Notes under the pieces: model-generated | Told to the model about the DNA's origin: nothing | Database searches by the model: none | Seen by the model: only the letters and a program-made list of their open reading frames with translations | Shown: piece by piece, positions 47,571 through 56,280 of the stretch | How positions within the stretch are numbered: the stretch's first letter is position 1 | How the letters are laid out: every line of letters begins with the position of its first letter | From: Enhydrobacter sp. | GTDB lineage: Bacteria; Pseudomonadota; Alphaproteobacteria; Reyranellales; Reyranellaceae | Reading direction: 5' to 3' | DNA length: 64,000 nucleotides | Assembly (NCBI GenBank): GCA_025808875.1 | Contig: CP075528.1 | Coordinates: 1,482,473 to 1,546,472, forward strand | Program-made: the position numbers and the translations under genes

Positions 47571-48395
47571 ATGGGTCAGATGGACGGCAAGGTGGCGATC
47601 GTCACCGGTTCGGGGCGCGGCATCGGCCGCGAGATCGCGCTGCGTCTGGTGCGCGACGGCGCCAGGGTGGTGATCAACGACATCGACGATGCGCCGGCCA
47701 AGGAAACGGTGGCCGAGATCGAGAGGCTCGGCGGCAAGGCGGTCATGTGCAACGGCGACGTGGCCAAGCCCGACTTCGGCGACCGCATCGTCAAGACGGC
47801 GGTGGACGCCTTCGGCGGCTGCCACGTCGTGGTCAACAACGCCGGCTACACGTGGGACTCGGTGATCCAGAAGATGAGCGACGAGCAATGGTACGCCATC
47901 CTCGACGTTCACCTGACGGCGCCGTTCCGCATCCTGCGTGCCTTCCAGCAGCACTTTCGCGGCGAGGTGGAGAAGGAACGCTCGGCGGGCAAACGCGTCG
48001 TGCGCAAGGTGGTGAACATTTCCTCGACCTCGGGCGTCAACGGCAACGCCGGCCAGTCGAACTACTCGGCGGGCAAGGCCGGGATCATCGGGCTCACCAA
48101 GACGCTGGCCAAGGAGTTCGGGCGCTACGACGTGACGGTGAATGCCGTGGCCTTCGGTTATATTCAGACCCGGCTCACCAAGCCGTTGAGCGAAGGCGAG
48201 GCTGGCGAGATCGAGGTGCAGGGCCGCAAGGTCAAGATCGGCGTCCAGGGCGGCCGCATCGCCGCCATGAACCAGATGATCCCGCTCGGCCGCGGCGGCC
48301 TGCCGGAAGAGGCGGCAGGATCGGTCTATCTCTTCTGCAGCCCCGACAGCGACTACGTCTCGGGCCAATGCTTGGTGGTGAACGGCGGGCTGTGA
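47571..48395 (+). CDS. FabG-like SDR, probable (3R)-hydroxyacyl-CoA dehydrogenase
   Basis: The 274-residue classical SDR has TGSGRGIGREIA (glycine loop), NNAGYTWDS, catalytic Ser in NISSTSG, NYSAGK (Tyr, Lys) and an Asp in NDIDDAP suggesting NAD use. The GNAGQSNYSAGKAGIIGLTK region is FabG/HSD17B4-like. Placed after an (R)-type hydratase, it should oxidise (3R)-hydroxyacyl-CoA to 3-ketoacyl-CoA for the thiolase. A loop near residues 205-230 (EGEAGEIEVQGRKVKIGVQG) is an insertion relative to FabG. Confidence 0.9.
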   Translation: MGQMDGKVAIVTGSGRGIGREIALRLVRDGARVVINDIDDAPAKETVAEIERLGGKAVMCNGDVAKPDFGDRIVKTAVDAFGGCHVVVNNAGYTWDSVIQKMSDEQWYAILDVHLTAPFRILRAFQQHFRGEVEKERSAGKRVVRKVVNISSTSGVNGNAGQSNYSAGKAGIIGLTKTLAKEFGRYDVTVNAVAFGYIQTRLTKPLSEGEAGEIEVQGRKVKIGVQGGRIAAMNQMIPLGRGGLPEEAAGSVYLFCSPDSDYVSGQCLVVNGGL

Positions 48396-48420
48396 CACGA
48401 CGGCCGCGACCCATCCGATA

Positions 48421-48444
48421 GCCTTCCCTCTAGAGGGGGAAGGC
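48421..48444. other. Hairpin after the SDR gene
   Basis: GCCTTCCC (48421-48428) pairs with GGGAAGGC (48437-48444) around an 8-nt loop. Only a weak T run (GTTTGG) follows, so it may be a Rho-assisted terminator or an RNA 3' end stabiliser. The rest of the 316-bp gap before 48712 holds no gene I can support. Confidence 0.5.
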
Positions 48445-48711
48445 GTTTGGTCCCGGCATTGCAGATCGACTGCGAGATGGATCGCGCCTTTTTCAATGCA
48501 AGGTAGCAACGGCGCTCTTGGTCGTCGCGGTGACTTGACCTAGTGTCGCGACCAGAAAGTTCTGCGACCCGTTTCCTTGCCGGCCTGCTCGATCCTCGTT
48601 CCGTTCCGCAAGCGGCATGGACCCATCGGCGAATCGATTGGTTCGACGGGCTTCAACCCGTACTTCAGTTCCGCGTCGGCTGGGTCCCTGCCCGCGGGTC
48701 GGAGCTAGGGA

Positions 48712-49548
48712 ATGCTGAAACGCGCCCAGGGCCTCTCGCGCGTGGTGCAAGAGGGGCGATTCCTGCCGGCGATCCGGTGGCAGTTGTCGAAGCATGCCAA
48801 CATGCTGCGCGAGCGGTGGTACCGGTTGCGCCTCGCCTTGCCGCAGCACATGCCGGCGGTGCTGCCTGCGATGGCGAGCACGGGTCGTGGCATCGCTTCT
48901 GCGGAGGCCACGCGGATGGCGCAGAGTCTGGAGGCCGCCATCCGCGGCGAAAGCAGGCTCGTACCGGAGATCCGCGCCATCGCCGGCATGTCGGGCCAGC
49001 TCTACCGGTCGTTCATCAACAACTACCTGCGCGACAGGCCTGGCCTGCGTTATCTCGAGGTCGGTTCGTGGGGCGGATCGACCGCGACGGCGGCGATGTA
49101 CGGCAACGACGTGGAGGTGATCTGCATCGACAACTGGTCGCAGTTCGGCGGACCGCGCGACACCTTCTTCGCCAATGTGGCGCTCGCCCGGTCCGAGAAG
49201 GTACGCTTCGGCTTCATCGAGAGCGATTTCCGTGCCGTCGACTACCGGGCGCTGGGCACGTTCGACGTCTACCTGTTCGACGGCCCGCACAAGGAGCACG
49301 ACCAGTATGACGGCGTGATGCTCGCGCAGCCCGCCCTGGCGGCGCGGCATCTGCTGATCGTCGATGACTGGAACTGGCGGGCGGTGCGCAACGGCACGTT
49401 AAGGGCGCTGATCGATCTCGGCTGCCGCATCGAGGCGGCGAGCGAGATTCGAACGTCGCTCGACGGCACCCTGCCGGCGGTCAATCGCGAGCAAAGCGAC
49501 TGGCACAATGGCTATTTCCTTGCCGTGATCAACAAGAAGACGCCCTGA
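48712..49548 (+). CDS. Class I SAM-dependent methyltransferase (Methyltransf_24-like)
   Basis: In this 278-residue protein the SAM-binding core begins RYLEVGSWGGSTATAAMYGN near residue 115 (ExGSxxGxST), followed by VICIDNWSQFGG and DVYLFDGPHKEHDQYDG. This pattern is typical of methyltransferases in polysaccharide and glycan loci. The first about 90 residues are basic and helical with no known domain. CGGAG lies upstream of ATG 48712. It is followed after 18 nt by a glycosyltransferase on the same strand. Confidence 0.8.
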   Translation: MLKRAQGLSRVVQEGRFLPAIRWQLSKHANMLRERWYRLRLALPQHMPAVLPAMASTGRGIASAEATRMAQSLEAAIRGESRLVPEIRAIAGMSGQLYRSFINNYLRDRPGLRYLEVGSWGGSTATAAMYGNDVEVICIDNWSQFGGPRDTFFANVALARSEKVRFGFIESDFRAVDYRALGTFDVYLFDGPHKEHDQYDGVMLAQPALAARHLLIVDDWNWRAVRNGTLRALIDLGCRIEAASEIRTSLDGTLPAVNREQSDWHNGYFLAVINKKTP

Positions 49549-49566
49549 TCGTCGCTATCGACGCGA

Positions 49567-50571
49567 GTGACGCCCGGCTTGGCGGCCGTGGCGCCAGACA
49601 GTAGGGTGCGACGCCCCCTCGCCGCGGACCCGCCTGTGCCGGCCATTTCCATCATCGTGCCGTTCTACAATCGCCACGGCCTGATCGGCGAGACCGTCGA
49701 GTCGGTCCTGCAGCAGGGGCTGACCGATCTCGAGATCGTCATCGTCGACGACGGCTCGCGCGAGCCGCTGAAGCCGTCGGATCTCGGTCGCGGCGACGGC
49801 GACGCGAGGATACGGCTGTTCCGCCAAGACAATCGCGGCTCGGGGGCGGCCCGCAACGCCGCGCTGCGCGAGGCGCGCGGCGACCATGTCCTCTTCCTCG
49901 ATTCCGACGACCTGCTGGTGCCGGGCGGCCTCGAGGTGTTGCTGGCGCGGGCGCGCGAGGGCGATTTCGATGCCGTCGTCGGCAACTGGCGCGATTTGGT
50001 TGACGGACGGGCGGAGCGCCACTTCCGCCCGTCCTTCCCCTATCGCGACGCGCTGGCCAACGTGGTCGACGGTGGATGGGCGACCGGCAGCGCGCTGCTC
50101 AAGCGCAGCCTGCGGCCCGTCTGCCCGGAGGAGAAGTCGCGGCTGCCGTGGGACATGGCGGAATGCTACCTGCGGGCGCTGAGCGACCCGGCGGCCAGGA
50201 TCGCCCATGTCGACCGCGACATTGTCATGATGCGCCAGGATTCAGACGGCCGCCTGACCGTGCTCTACGACCACTTCGATCCGGTCAAGGCCGGTCGCTT
50301 CTGGTGCGAGATGAAGGCGTCCTTCGCGCTCGACGACGAGCGGCGCGCGGCCTTCGACCGCCAGATCTTCCGCTTCGTGCTCACTCTCTTCCATGCCGGC
50401 GAGAACGCCGCGGCGGCCGAGCTGTTCGCCTCGATCGATGCCGATCGCCTCAAGCGCCATGCCTGGTGCTCGGCTTTCTCGCCGGCCTGGTTCGCCGCGA
50501 CCCTCGGCCTGTCGCCCGGCCTCGGCCTGCAGCGCCTGCTGCACAGGCTGCGCGGCGGCCGCCTGGGCTAG
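49567..50571 (+). CDS. Family 2 glycosyltransferase
   Basis: This 334-residue GT-A fold protein has ISIIVPFYNRHGLIGETV at the start of the domain (about 27-44), IVIVDDGS (nucleotide-sugar Asp), GSGAARNAAL and FLDSDDLL (DxD-like metal motif). It is predicted to transfer a sugar from a nucleotide-sugar donor to a glycan. The start is GTG 49567; an N-terminal about 25-residue Ala/Pro/Arg-rich stretch precedes the domain. Its end overlaps the convergent FkbM gene by 4 nt. Confidence 0.88.
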   Translation: MTPGLAAVAPDSRVRRPLAADPPVPAISIIVPFYNRHGLIGETVESVLQQGLTDLEIVIVDDGSREPLKPSDLGRGDGDARIRLFRQDNRGSGAARNAALREARGDHVLFLDSDDLLVPGGLEVLLARAREGDFDAVVGNWRDLVDGRAERHFRPSFPYRDALANVVDGGWATGSALLKRSLRPVCPEEKSRLPWDMAECYLRALSDPAARIAHVDRDIVMMRQDSDGRLTVLYDHFDPVKAGRFWCEMKASFALDDERRAAFDRQIFRFVLTLFHAGENAAAAELFASIDADRLKRHAWCSAFSPAWFAATLGLSPGLGLQRLLHRLRGGRLG

Positions 50572-51503
50572 CGATCGGGTCGCCGCAGCAGCCAGTCGCG
50601 GTGTCGTTCCGAGACGCGCAGGGCGGACGCCGGCTCCAGACCGTCGTCGACGATCAGGCAGCGGTCGTAGCCGGCGAGCGCCGGCGCGGCGTTGAGCGCG
50701 TCGACGGTGAAGGGAAGAACCTCGATCAGCAGGTCCGGCCGGTGACGCTCGATGATCGGCTGCAGGGCCTCGAGCAGCGCCGGCTCGTATCCCTCGACGT
50801 CGAGCTTGATCAACGCATGCGTTGCCTGCTTCAGCCAGCGCTCCAGCTCGGAGGCGGCGACCACGACGACGAGATGCTCGGCGACCGAAGGTGAGAAGAT
50901 CTCCGAGAATTCGCGCAGCAGAGAGCCGTTGGTGAGATGGCCTCGCGGTTCGAAGAAGGGCTGCAGGCCGGAGGCGCTGCCGACCGCGGCCTGGTGGACG
51001 GAAACGAACCTGGTGCCATTGGCGCGGAGGTTCTCGACCAACCGGCGATGGGCCTCCGGCGAGGGTTCGAAGGAGACGATCCGGGGCGCGGTGTGCGGCG
51101 TCGCGCGGCGGTACAGCGCATCGAGGAAGACGGTGTAGACGCCGACATTGGCGCCGATCTCGATCACGAGGTCGTAGGTTTGCGCGACGTTGCGCTCGAG
51201 CCACGCGAACACCTCCTGTTCGTACTCGAGCCGTCGGCCGAACAGGGCCTGTTCGTCGAATTCGCCGAGATGGGGAACGAGGGCGACCTCCGTCGACTCG
51301 CCGAGAACGACGCGCCGCGGCGTGAAGGTCATCGCCGGCCAGGGATGGCCGTAGCCGCACACGGAGTTGTGGACGCGCCGCGCCACCGAGCGGGGAAGCA
51401 GACTGCGGCTGATGGCGGACAGCAACCGGAGATAGCCCTGGGCGACGGGTCGCGGCGCGCGCGACATCCCTTGATGGAGGAGTTGCGCCACGCTCTTGAT
51501 CAT
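50568..51503 (-). CDS. FkbM-family methyltransferase
   Basis: The 311-residue protein has the SAM motif VIEIGANVGVYTVFLDAL and the FkbM C-terminal block IKLDVEGYEPALLEAL. FkbM-type enzymes O-methylate sugars or polyketides. ATG 51503 (MIKSVAQLLHQGMS) is preferred because the longer frame overlaps the divergent membrane protein gene. The neighbouring glycosyltransferase and methyltransferase suggest surface glycan modification. Confidence 0.85.
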   Translation of the reverse strand: MIKSVAQLLHQGMSRAPRPVAQGYLRLLSAISRSLLPRSVARRVHNSVCGYGHPWPAMTFTPRRVVLGESTEVALVPHLGEFDEQALFGRRLEYEQEVFAWLERNVAQTYDLVIEIGANVGVYTVFLDALYRRATPHTAPRIVSFEPSPEAHRRLVENLRANGTRFVSVHQAAVGSASGLQPFFEPRGHLTNGSLLREFSEIFSPSVAEHLVVVVAASELERWLKQATHALIKLDVEGYEPALLEALQPIIERHRPDLLIEVLPFTVDALNAAPALAGYDRCLIVDDGLEPASALRVSERHRDWLLRRPDR

Positions 51504-51571
51504 CCGATGGAGGCCTCTTTCACGGTCGTCAGTCGCCGCTCGGCACGCTACCGTCTTTCGAGGCTGGGGGA

Positions 51572-53182
51572 ATGCCGTTGAACGTCGCTTTGTGGAAAAA
51601 TCTGCCGTGGTCACGGAGCGCGTTCGTCGTCTGCTGGTCGCTCGTTGCCGTGCTGGTGGCGGCGTATACCATCGCCAACGGCGTTGTTCGGCCGACCATG
51701 TTCTCGGACAGCGGATGGGGCCTCCTGGGCTGGGACAACCGCGCCGGCTTGCCCTTCAACATGTCGTCGGGGCCCGATCCCGGGGACATCTCCCGCGATG
51801 TCAGCGGCTTCATGACCGCGTGGTCGCCGGGCCAGCACCTCCTGCCGGGATGGCTGGAAGAGGCGGGCCTCGACCTCGGCTGGGCGATGGTGTTGGTGGC
51901 CGCCGCCGCCACGATCGCCGGCCTGCTCGGATGGTATGTGCTCTATCGCGCCTTCGGCTTTCCCGTGCGGAGCAGCGCGATTGCCGTGCTGATTGTGGCC
52001 TGCACGCGCCATGTCGGGCTCGCCTTCGGCATCTACAACGGCGGCGAGGTCTTGCTGTTCGGGACGGCACCCTGGTTTCTGCTGGTGGTCTGGCGCCTGC
52101 GCGACCTGCGCTGGTCGGCGGTCGTGCCCTTGCTGGCCGCCCCCCTGGTCCTGTTCCTGGCCAAGCTGTCGGGCATCGTTCTGGCAGCCGCGGCGATCGG
52201 CGCCGTCGTGCCGCGTCCCGAGCGGGGATGGCTCGGCGTCGCCCTGGCACGGCGGGCCGTCGTGGCGGGCGTGACCATCACCGCGATGGGCCTGGTGTTC
52301 TATTTCGCCTGGTTCTCGCGGGGTTGGACGGCGGTTTCCGAGCAGACGACTCTGCAATGGCCCCTGCTGGTCAGTCACGGAGCGCTGGCGGTCGGCGCGG
52401 TGTGGAGTTCGTCCCTGTCGCTCGGTGAGCTGGCAGCCTATCTGCTTGTCCATCCGAGCCGGCCGGTGCTGGGCTCGGTGCTGCCGGTCTATTACCTGTT
52501 CCTTCCGCTGGCGCTCGCCACGTTCGTGCTCATGTGGTGGCGCCTGAGGCGCGACTTCGCCGACTACCTGCTGTTCGCCGCGCTGTTCGCGGCGGCGGTG
52601 TCCGCCGTGCTGGTGTGGACCTGGGCGCGCGGCAGCGTGGTCAGCAGCGACGAGCGCCACTTTCGCATCGTGTCGCTCGTGCTGTTCGGCGGCATGGTGC
52701 ATTGTTTCCTAGAATTGCCGTGGCGCCTGCCGCGGCTTGCCTTCGCCGCGATCGCCATTCTCGCCTGTGCCTACGGCGCCGCGGCCCAGGCTTCCCGCCT
52801 TGCCGACAATGCCCGGCGCCCGCTCGGCGATCGCGGATTTCGCCACTGGATCGCCAGCGCGGAGGCCCTCGACTTCATTCGCTCGGTCGATCGGCGGGGC
52901 GCCGACCGCCGCGCGACCCTGATCCACGTCACGTCGCCCGAGATCGGCCTCGAGGTGCGGCACTCCCGGGTGATGGCCAATCATGCCGACTTCCAGTCAC
53001 CCGACTTCCTGCGCACGGTGAAGCTGCACGGTCGCGTCCCGCGGCTCTACGTGATCGTGCAGAAGCGGCTGGTCGACAACGGCAAGGCCGATCTGATGCT
53101 GCGCTCGTTCGTCGACTATGGCGCGCAGAGCTGGCGCAAGATCCCCCTGGGCGACTTCGTCGCCTTCGCGGCCGAGGATTAG
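51572..53182 (+). CDS. Polytopic membrane protein, GT-C/ArnT-like
   Basis: The 536-residue protein has about 10-11 hydrophobic helices over residues 15-410 and a C-terminal soluble domain (about 420-536, KIPLGDFVAFAAED at the end). The layout resembles GT-C type glycosyltransferases using lipid-linked sugars (GT39/83), and Asp residues in the first periplasmic loop (MFSDSGWG, GPDPGDISRD) fit a catalytic loop. No firm family signature is seen. It lies 69 bp from, and divergent to, the FkbM gene. Confidence 0.65.
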   Translation: MPLNVALWKNLPWSRSAFVVCWSLVAVLVAAYTIANGVVRPTMFSDSGWGLLGWDNRAGLPFNMSSGPDPGDISRDVSGFMTAWSPGQHLLPGWLEEAGLDLGWAMVLVAAAATIAGLLGWYVLYRAFGFPVRSSAIAVLIVACTRHVGLAFGIYNGGEVLLFGTAPWFLLVVWRLRDLRWSAVVPLLAAPLVLFLAKLSGIVLAAAAIGAVVPRPERGWLGVALARRAVVAGVTITAMGLVFYFAWFSRGWTAVSEQTTLQWPLLVSHGALAVGAVWSSSLSLGELAAYLLVHPSRPVLGSVLPVYYLFLPLALATFVLMWWRLRRDFADYLLFAALFAAAVSAVLVWTWARGSVVSSDERHFRIVSLVLFGGMVHCFLELPWRLPRLAFAAIAILACAYGAAAQASRLADNARRPLGDRGFRHWIASAEALDFIRSVDRRGADRRATLIHVTSPEIGLEVRHSRVMANHADFQSPDFLRTVKLHGRVPRLYVIVQKRLVDNGKADLMLRSFVDYGAQSWRKIPLGDFVAFAAED

Positions 53183-53985
53183 CGGGCGCCGTGCGCGAGT
53201 GCCGCCCAGCGCCCGGGCGTCAGGCCGAAGCGCGCGGTGAAGTGGCGCGTGAAGTGGCTCTGGTCGGCGAAGCCGGTCGTTGCCGCCACGTCCGCGAGGG
53301 CCCGGCCCGACAGGATCAGGGTGCGCGCCCGATCGAGCCGCCGCCCGACCTGGAAGCGGTGCGGCGACGTTCCGCAGGCCGCCCGGAACTGGCGGCTCAG
53401 CGTGAACCGGTCGAGCCCCGTGATCCGTTCGAGTTCCCGCGAGGCGACGCGGCGCGGCGATTCCGCCGCGAGATAGTCACGCGCCCGGCTTACGGCGCGC
53501 GAATCGACGGCGGTCCACCGCCGCCGGCGGACACCGTCGCCGCGCCGCATCAGCAGTTCGGCCAACCCGGCGACGACGGCATCGGCGGCGAGCGGCTCGA
53601 GCGGATGCGGGAAGTCGGCGAATGCCTCGCCGAGCAGCGCCACCATGGCCGGATCGTCGGCGACGGCGTCGGCAACGAAGGGCGCCGCACCGCCGAGCGC
53701 CGCCGCAATCGCCGCCGGATCGACGTAGAGCATGCGATAGGCGAAGCCGCCCGGGACGCCCGCGTGGCCGTCATGCACCTCGTCGGGATGCAGGACGACG
53801 ACCTGGCCGGCCCGGCTGGCGTGCAGGGCGCCGCGATAGTGGAACTCCTGGACGCCCCGCAGCGTGAGGCCGACGCTATAGGTTTCGTGGCGATGGGCGT
53901 CGTAGGCGTGGCCGTTGAAACGGGCAGCCAGGCGCTGCAGGCCGGCGCTCGGCTCGTCGAACTGGATGCGGTCGTCTTGCTGCAT
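53179..53985 (-). CDS. AraC-family transcriptional regulator
   Basis: This 268-residue protein has an N-terminal cupin-like sensing domain (about 1-150; HPDEVHDGHAGVPGGFAYRM) and a C-terminal double helix-turn-helix (about 165-265; ASRELERITGLDRFTLSRQF and DVAATTGFADQSHFTRHF). ATG 53985 is used; a TTG two codons upstream is also open. It is divergent, by 38 bp, from the DUF2000 gene, which it most likely regulates. Confidence 0.92.
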   Translation of the reverse strand: MQQDDRIQFDEPSAGLQRLAARFNGHAYDAHRHETYSVGLTLRGVQEFHYRGALHASRAGQVVVLHPDEVHDGHAGVPGGFAYRMLYVDPAAIAAALGGAAPFVADAVADDPAMVALLGEAFADFPHPLEPLAADAVVAGLAELLMRRGDGVRRRRWTAVDSRAVSRARDYLAAESPRRVASRELERITGLDRFTLSRQFRAACGTSPHRFQVGRRLDRARTLILSGRALADVAATTGFADQSHFTRHFTARFGLTPGRWAALAHGAR

Positions 53986-54023
53986 GCACAAACGTTCAAG
54001 ACCGTGGGAGACTGCCGGTCACT

Positions 54024-54443
54024 ATGACGACCATGCTCTACGAAACCAAGACCGCCCTGGTGCTGCGCCGCGACCTCGCCGGTTGGCAGGCCGCCAACGT
54101 CGCCGCCTTCCTGGCCGGGGGGCTGGCCGGCACACAGCCCGACATGATGGGCGAGCCCTACCGCGATGCCGCCGGCCGGAGCTATAGCGCGCTGATCCGC
54201 GAGCCGGTCTTCGTCTTCGGCGGCACGCTCGAGGAACTGCGCCGCACGCACCAGCGCGCGCTGTCGCGCGAACTCGTGCCGGCGATCTACATCGAGGCCA
54301 TGTTCGCCACCACCAACGATGCCGACAATCGCGCCGCGGTCGCGAGCGCGCCGGCCGACGCGCTCGACCTCGTCGGCCTCGGCGCCAGGGGCCCGCGCAG
54401 GACGATCGACAAGATCGTCAACGGGTTGAGGTTTCTCGGCTGA
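54024..54443 (+). CDS. DUF2000 family protein
   Basis: The 139-residue protein matches DUF2000 (MLYETKTALVLRRDLAGWQAANVAAFLAGG...), a small family of unknown function often encoded beside AraC regulators. The motif MGEPYRDAAGRSYSALIREPV, described by its key residues GxPYxDxxGxxY, is family-typical. A second ATG (54033) is possible. No enzyme residues are recognised. Confidence 0.85.
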   Translation: MTTMLYETKTALVLRRDLAGWQAANVAAFLAGGLAGTQPDMMGEPYRDAAGRSYSALIREPVFVFGGTLEELRRTHQRALSRELVPAIYIEAMFATTNDADNRAAVASAPADALDLVGLGARGPRRTIDKIVNGLRFLG

Positions 54444-54447
54444 AGGC

Positions 54448-56280
54448 TCAGCCGATGAAGAGGCGGGCGCCGACCGGCAGGCTGCGCGCCTCGTCCAACC
54501 TCTTCATGGTCGCCTGGTAGCCCGTCTCGATCGCCGCATCGAAAGTCGTCCAGTCGAGCAGGTCGTAGCGCTCCATCGGCGGCACGATCAGCAAGTCGGC
54601 GGCGTGGCGATCCTCCGTGGCGCGCGCCGCGCTCGACACCAGCGCCGCGCGCAGCAGGATGCGCACGATCGACGGGATCGGCAGCGTCTCCTGCCGCTTC
54701 CACACCAGGCGCCGGAAGAACTCCCAGGCCGACCACGACTCCTCGACACCGGCGCCGGCCGACAAGGCGCCGCCGGTGTCGATGTCGACGCCGATCGTCA
54801 CGCCGCGACCCTGCCGGCGCATGGGCCTCACCGGGAAGTTGTCGATCACGCCGCCGTCGACATGGACCTGGCCGGCGTCGTTGACCGGCGGTAGAACGCC
54901 CGGCAGCGAGACGGAAGCGCGCAGCCAGCGCCAGAGGCGCCCGACCATGTGCACGTCGGCGGTCGAGGTCGTGAGATTCGCGGTGACGCAGTAGAAGGGC
55001 AGAATCAGGTCCTCGATGTCCTTCTCCCCGAACGCCGAGCGCAGGAGGCCGACGACGTTGCGGCCGCCGTAGAAGGAGACGAAGGGCAGGGTGTAGTCGC
55101 TGAGCGGGTTGCGCTCGACGAAGGAGGCACGGAAGCGTTCGCGAAGCTCCTGGTCGGTCCAGCGGGCGGCCACCGCGGCGGCGACGATCGCGCCCATGCT
55201 GGTGCCGCCGGTCAGGTCGATCGGCACCCCCGACGCGCGCAACGCCTTGACGACGCCGATGTGCGAGAACGAACGCGCGCCGCCCCCGGCCATCACCACG
55301 CCGACGGCGTGCCCGGTGATGAGCCGCGCCAGGCGGTCGAAATCCGAGCCGATGTCCAGCCGCACGTGATGGTGCTGGCCGTACATGCCGCCGGCGATCT
55401 GCGATGTCGTCGAGCCGGAGCGCGGATCGTGGCCCTCGTGCAGCAGCACCAGCTCGCGGCGGCGGCGGAACACCGCGCCGGGCTCGGTGGCCTCGATCTC
55501 GAACGGCACCTTGGTGGGCTCGTCGTCGTTGCACACCCGAACCACGAGCAGGCAATCGGCCTGGCGCAGGCAGAGTTCGGTCCATGGCGTCAGGGTCGGG
55601 TCGGCGCGATAGAGCACGAAGGACGAGTCCATCTCGCAGCGGGCGAACCAGTCGGGCTCCTGATCCTGGGAGTCCGGCCCGAGCATCTGCACCTGGTCGC
55701 CGATGCGGCCGAGCGCACTCGACAGCATGACGGCGAAGCGCGCCGCCGGAACGTGATTGCCGGTCGGCAGCAGCGCGAAGGTGCGAGGCTGGCGCCGGCG
55801 CTTGGCCGGTCCCATCGCGTTGCGCACAGCGACGTTGCGCATCAGCGTCGGCAGGGCTTCGGGATGATCGGCGGTCAGCGCGTCGAAGCTGGTGCGCGCC
55901 AGCCGCCACACCTCGCTGTCGCGCAGCGCCGCCACGCTGCGTGTGCGCTGGGTGTGCGACAACAGCGACATCTCGCCCACCAGGTTACCGGGTGTGATCT
56001 CGGCGATCAGCACCGGCTCCTCGCCCTCGTTGTCGTGGCGGAACACGCCGAGGCAGCCGCTCGCCACCAGATAGACCGCGTTGGCCGGTTCGCCCTGACG
56101 AAAGAGGGGCGCGCCGCCTGGCAGTAGCAACAACGACAGTTCGCGCTCGATTGCCGACATCGCCTTGCGGTCGAGGTCGGCGAACAGGGGTGCGCGCTGC
56201 AACGCCCGTTGCAGCCGGAGCCGTGTCGGATCGGCACTGCCGTCGACGGCCGGCGTCGTCAGTTGCGGCCCGTCATCCAC
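54448..56280 (-). CDS. Patatin-like phospholipase with N-terminal cyclic-nucleotide-binding domain
   Basis: In this 610-residue protein, residues about 28-145 form a cNMP-binding beta-roll (LFRQGEPANAVYLVASGCL, GEMSLLSHTQRTRSVAAL). A middle region follows, then a patatin domain with oxyanion loop GGGARS (about 327-332), Ser-elbow GTSMG (about 358-362) and Asp of DGG (about 474). This is the neuropathy-target-esterase/RssA layout: a lysophospholipase that may respond to a cyclic nucleotide. GTG 56280 is chosen as start because it follows AAGGGA, falls at the DUF2817 stop (8-nt overlap) and excludes a 47-residue Arg/Ser-rich out-of-family extension. Confidence 0.9.
   Translation of the reverse strand: MDDGPQLTTPAVDGSADPTRLRLQRALQRAPLFADLDRKAMSAIERELSLLLLPGGAPLFRQGEPANAVYLVASGCLGVFRHDNEGEEPVLIAEITPGNLVGEMSLLSHTQRTRSVAALRDSEVWRLARTSFDALTADHPEALPTLMRNVAVRNAMGPAKRRRQPRTFALLPTGNHVPAARFAVMLSSALGRIGDQVQMLGPDSQDQEPDWFARCEMDSSFVLYRADPTLTPWTELCLRQADCLLVVRVCNDDEPTKVPFEIEATEPGAVFRRRRELVLLHEGHDPRSGSTTSQIAGGMYGQHHHVRLDIGSDFDRLARLITGHAVGVVMAGGGARSFSHIGVVKALRASGVPIDLTGGTSMGAIVAAAVAARWTDQELRERFRASFVERNPLSDYTLPFVSFYGGRNVVGLLRSAFGEKDIEDLILPFYCVTANLTTSTADVHMVGRLWRWLRASVSLPGVLPPVNDAGQVHVDGGVIDNFPVRPMRRQGRGVTIGVDIDTGGALSAGAGVEESWSAWEFFRRLVWKRQETLPIPSIVRILLRAALVSSAARATEDRHAADLLIVPPMERYDLLDWTTFDAAIETGYQATMKRLDEARSLPVGARLFIG

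Noticed and set aside
48493..49350. Minus-strand open frame across the 48.4-48.7 kb gap
   Set aside because: Mostly antisense to the methyltransferase gene, and no domain is visible.
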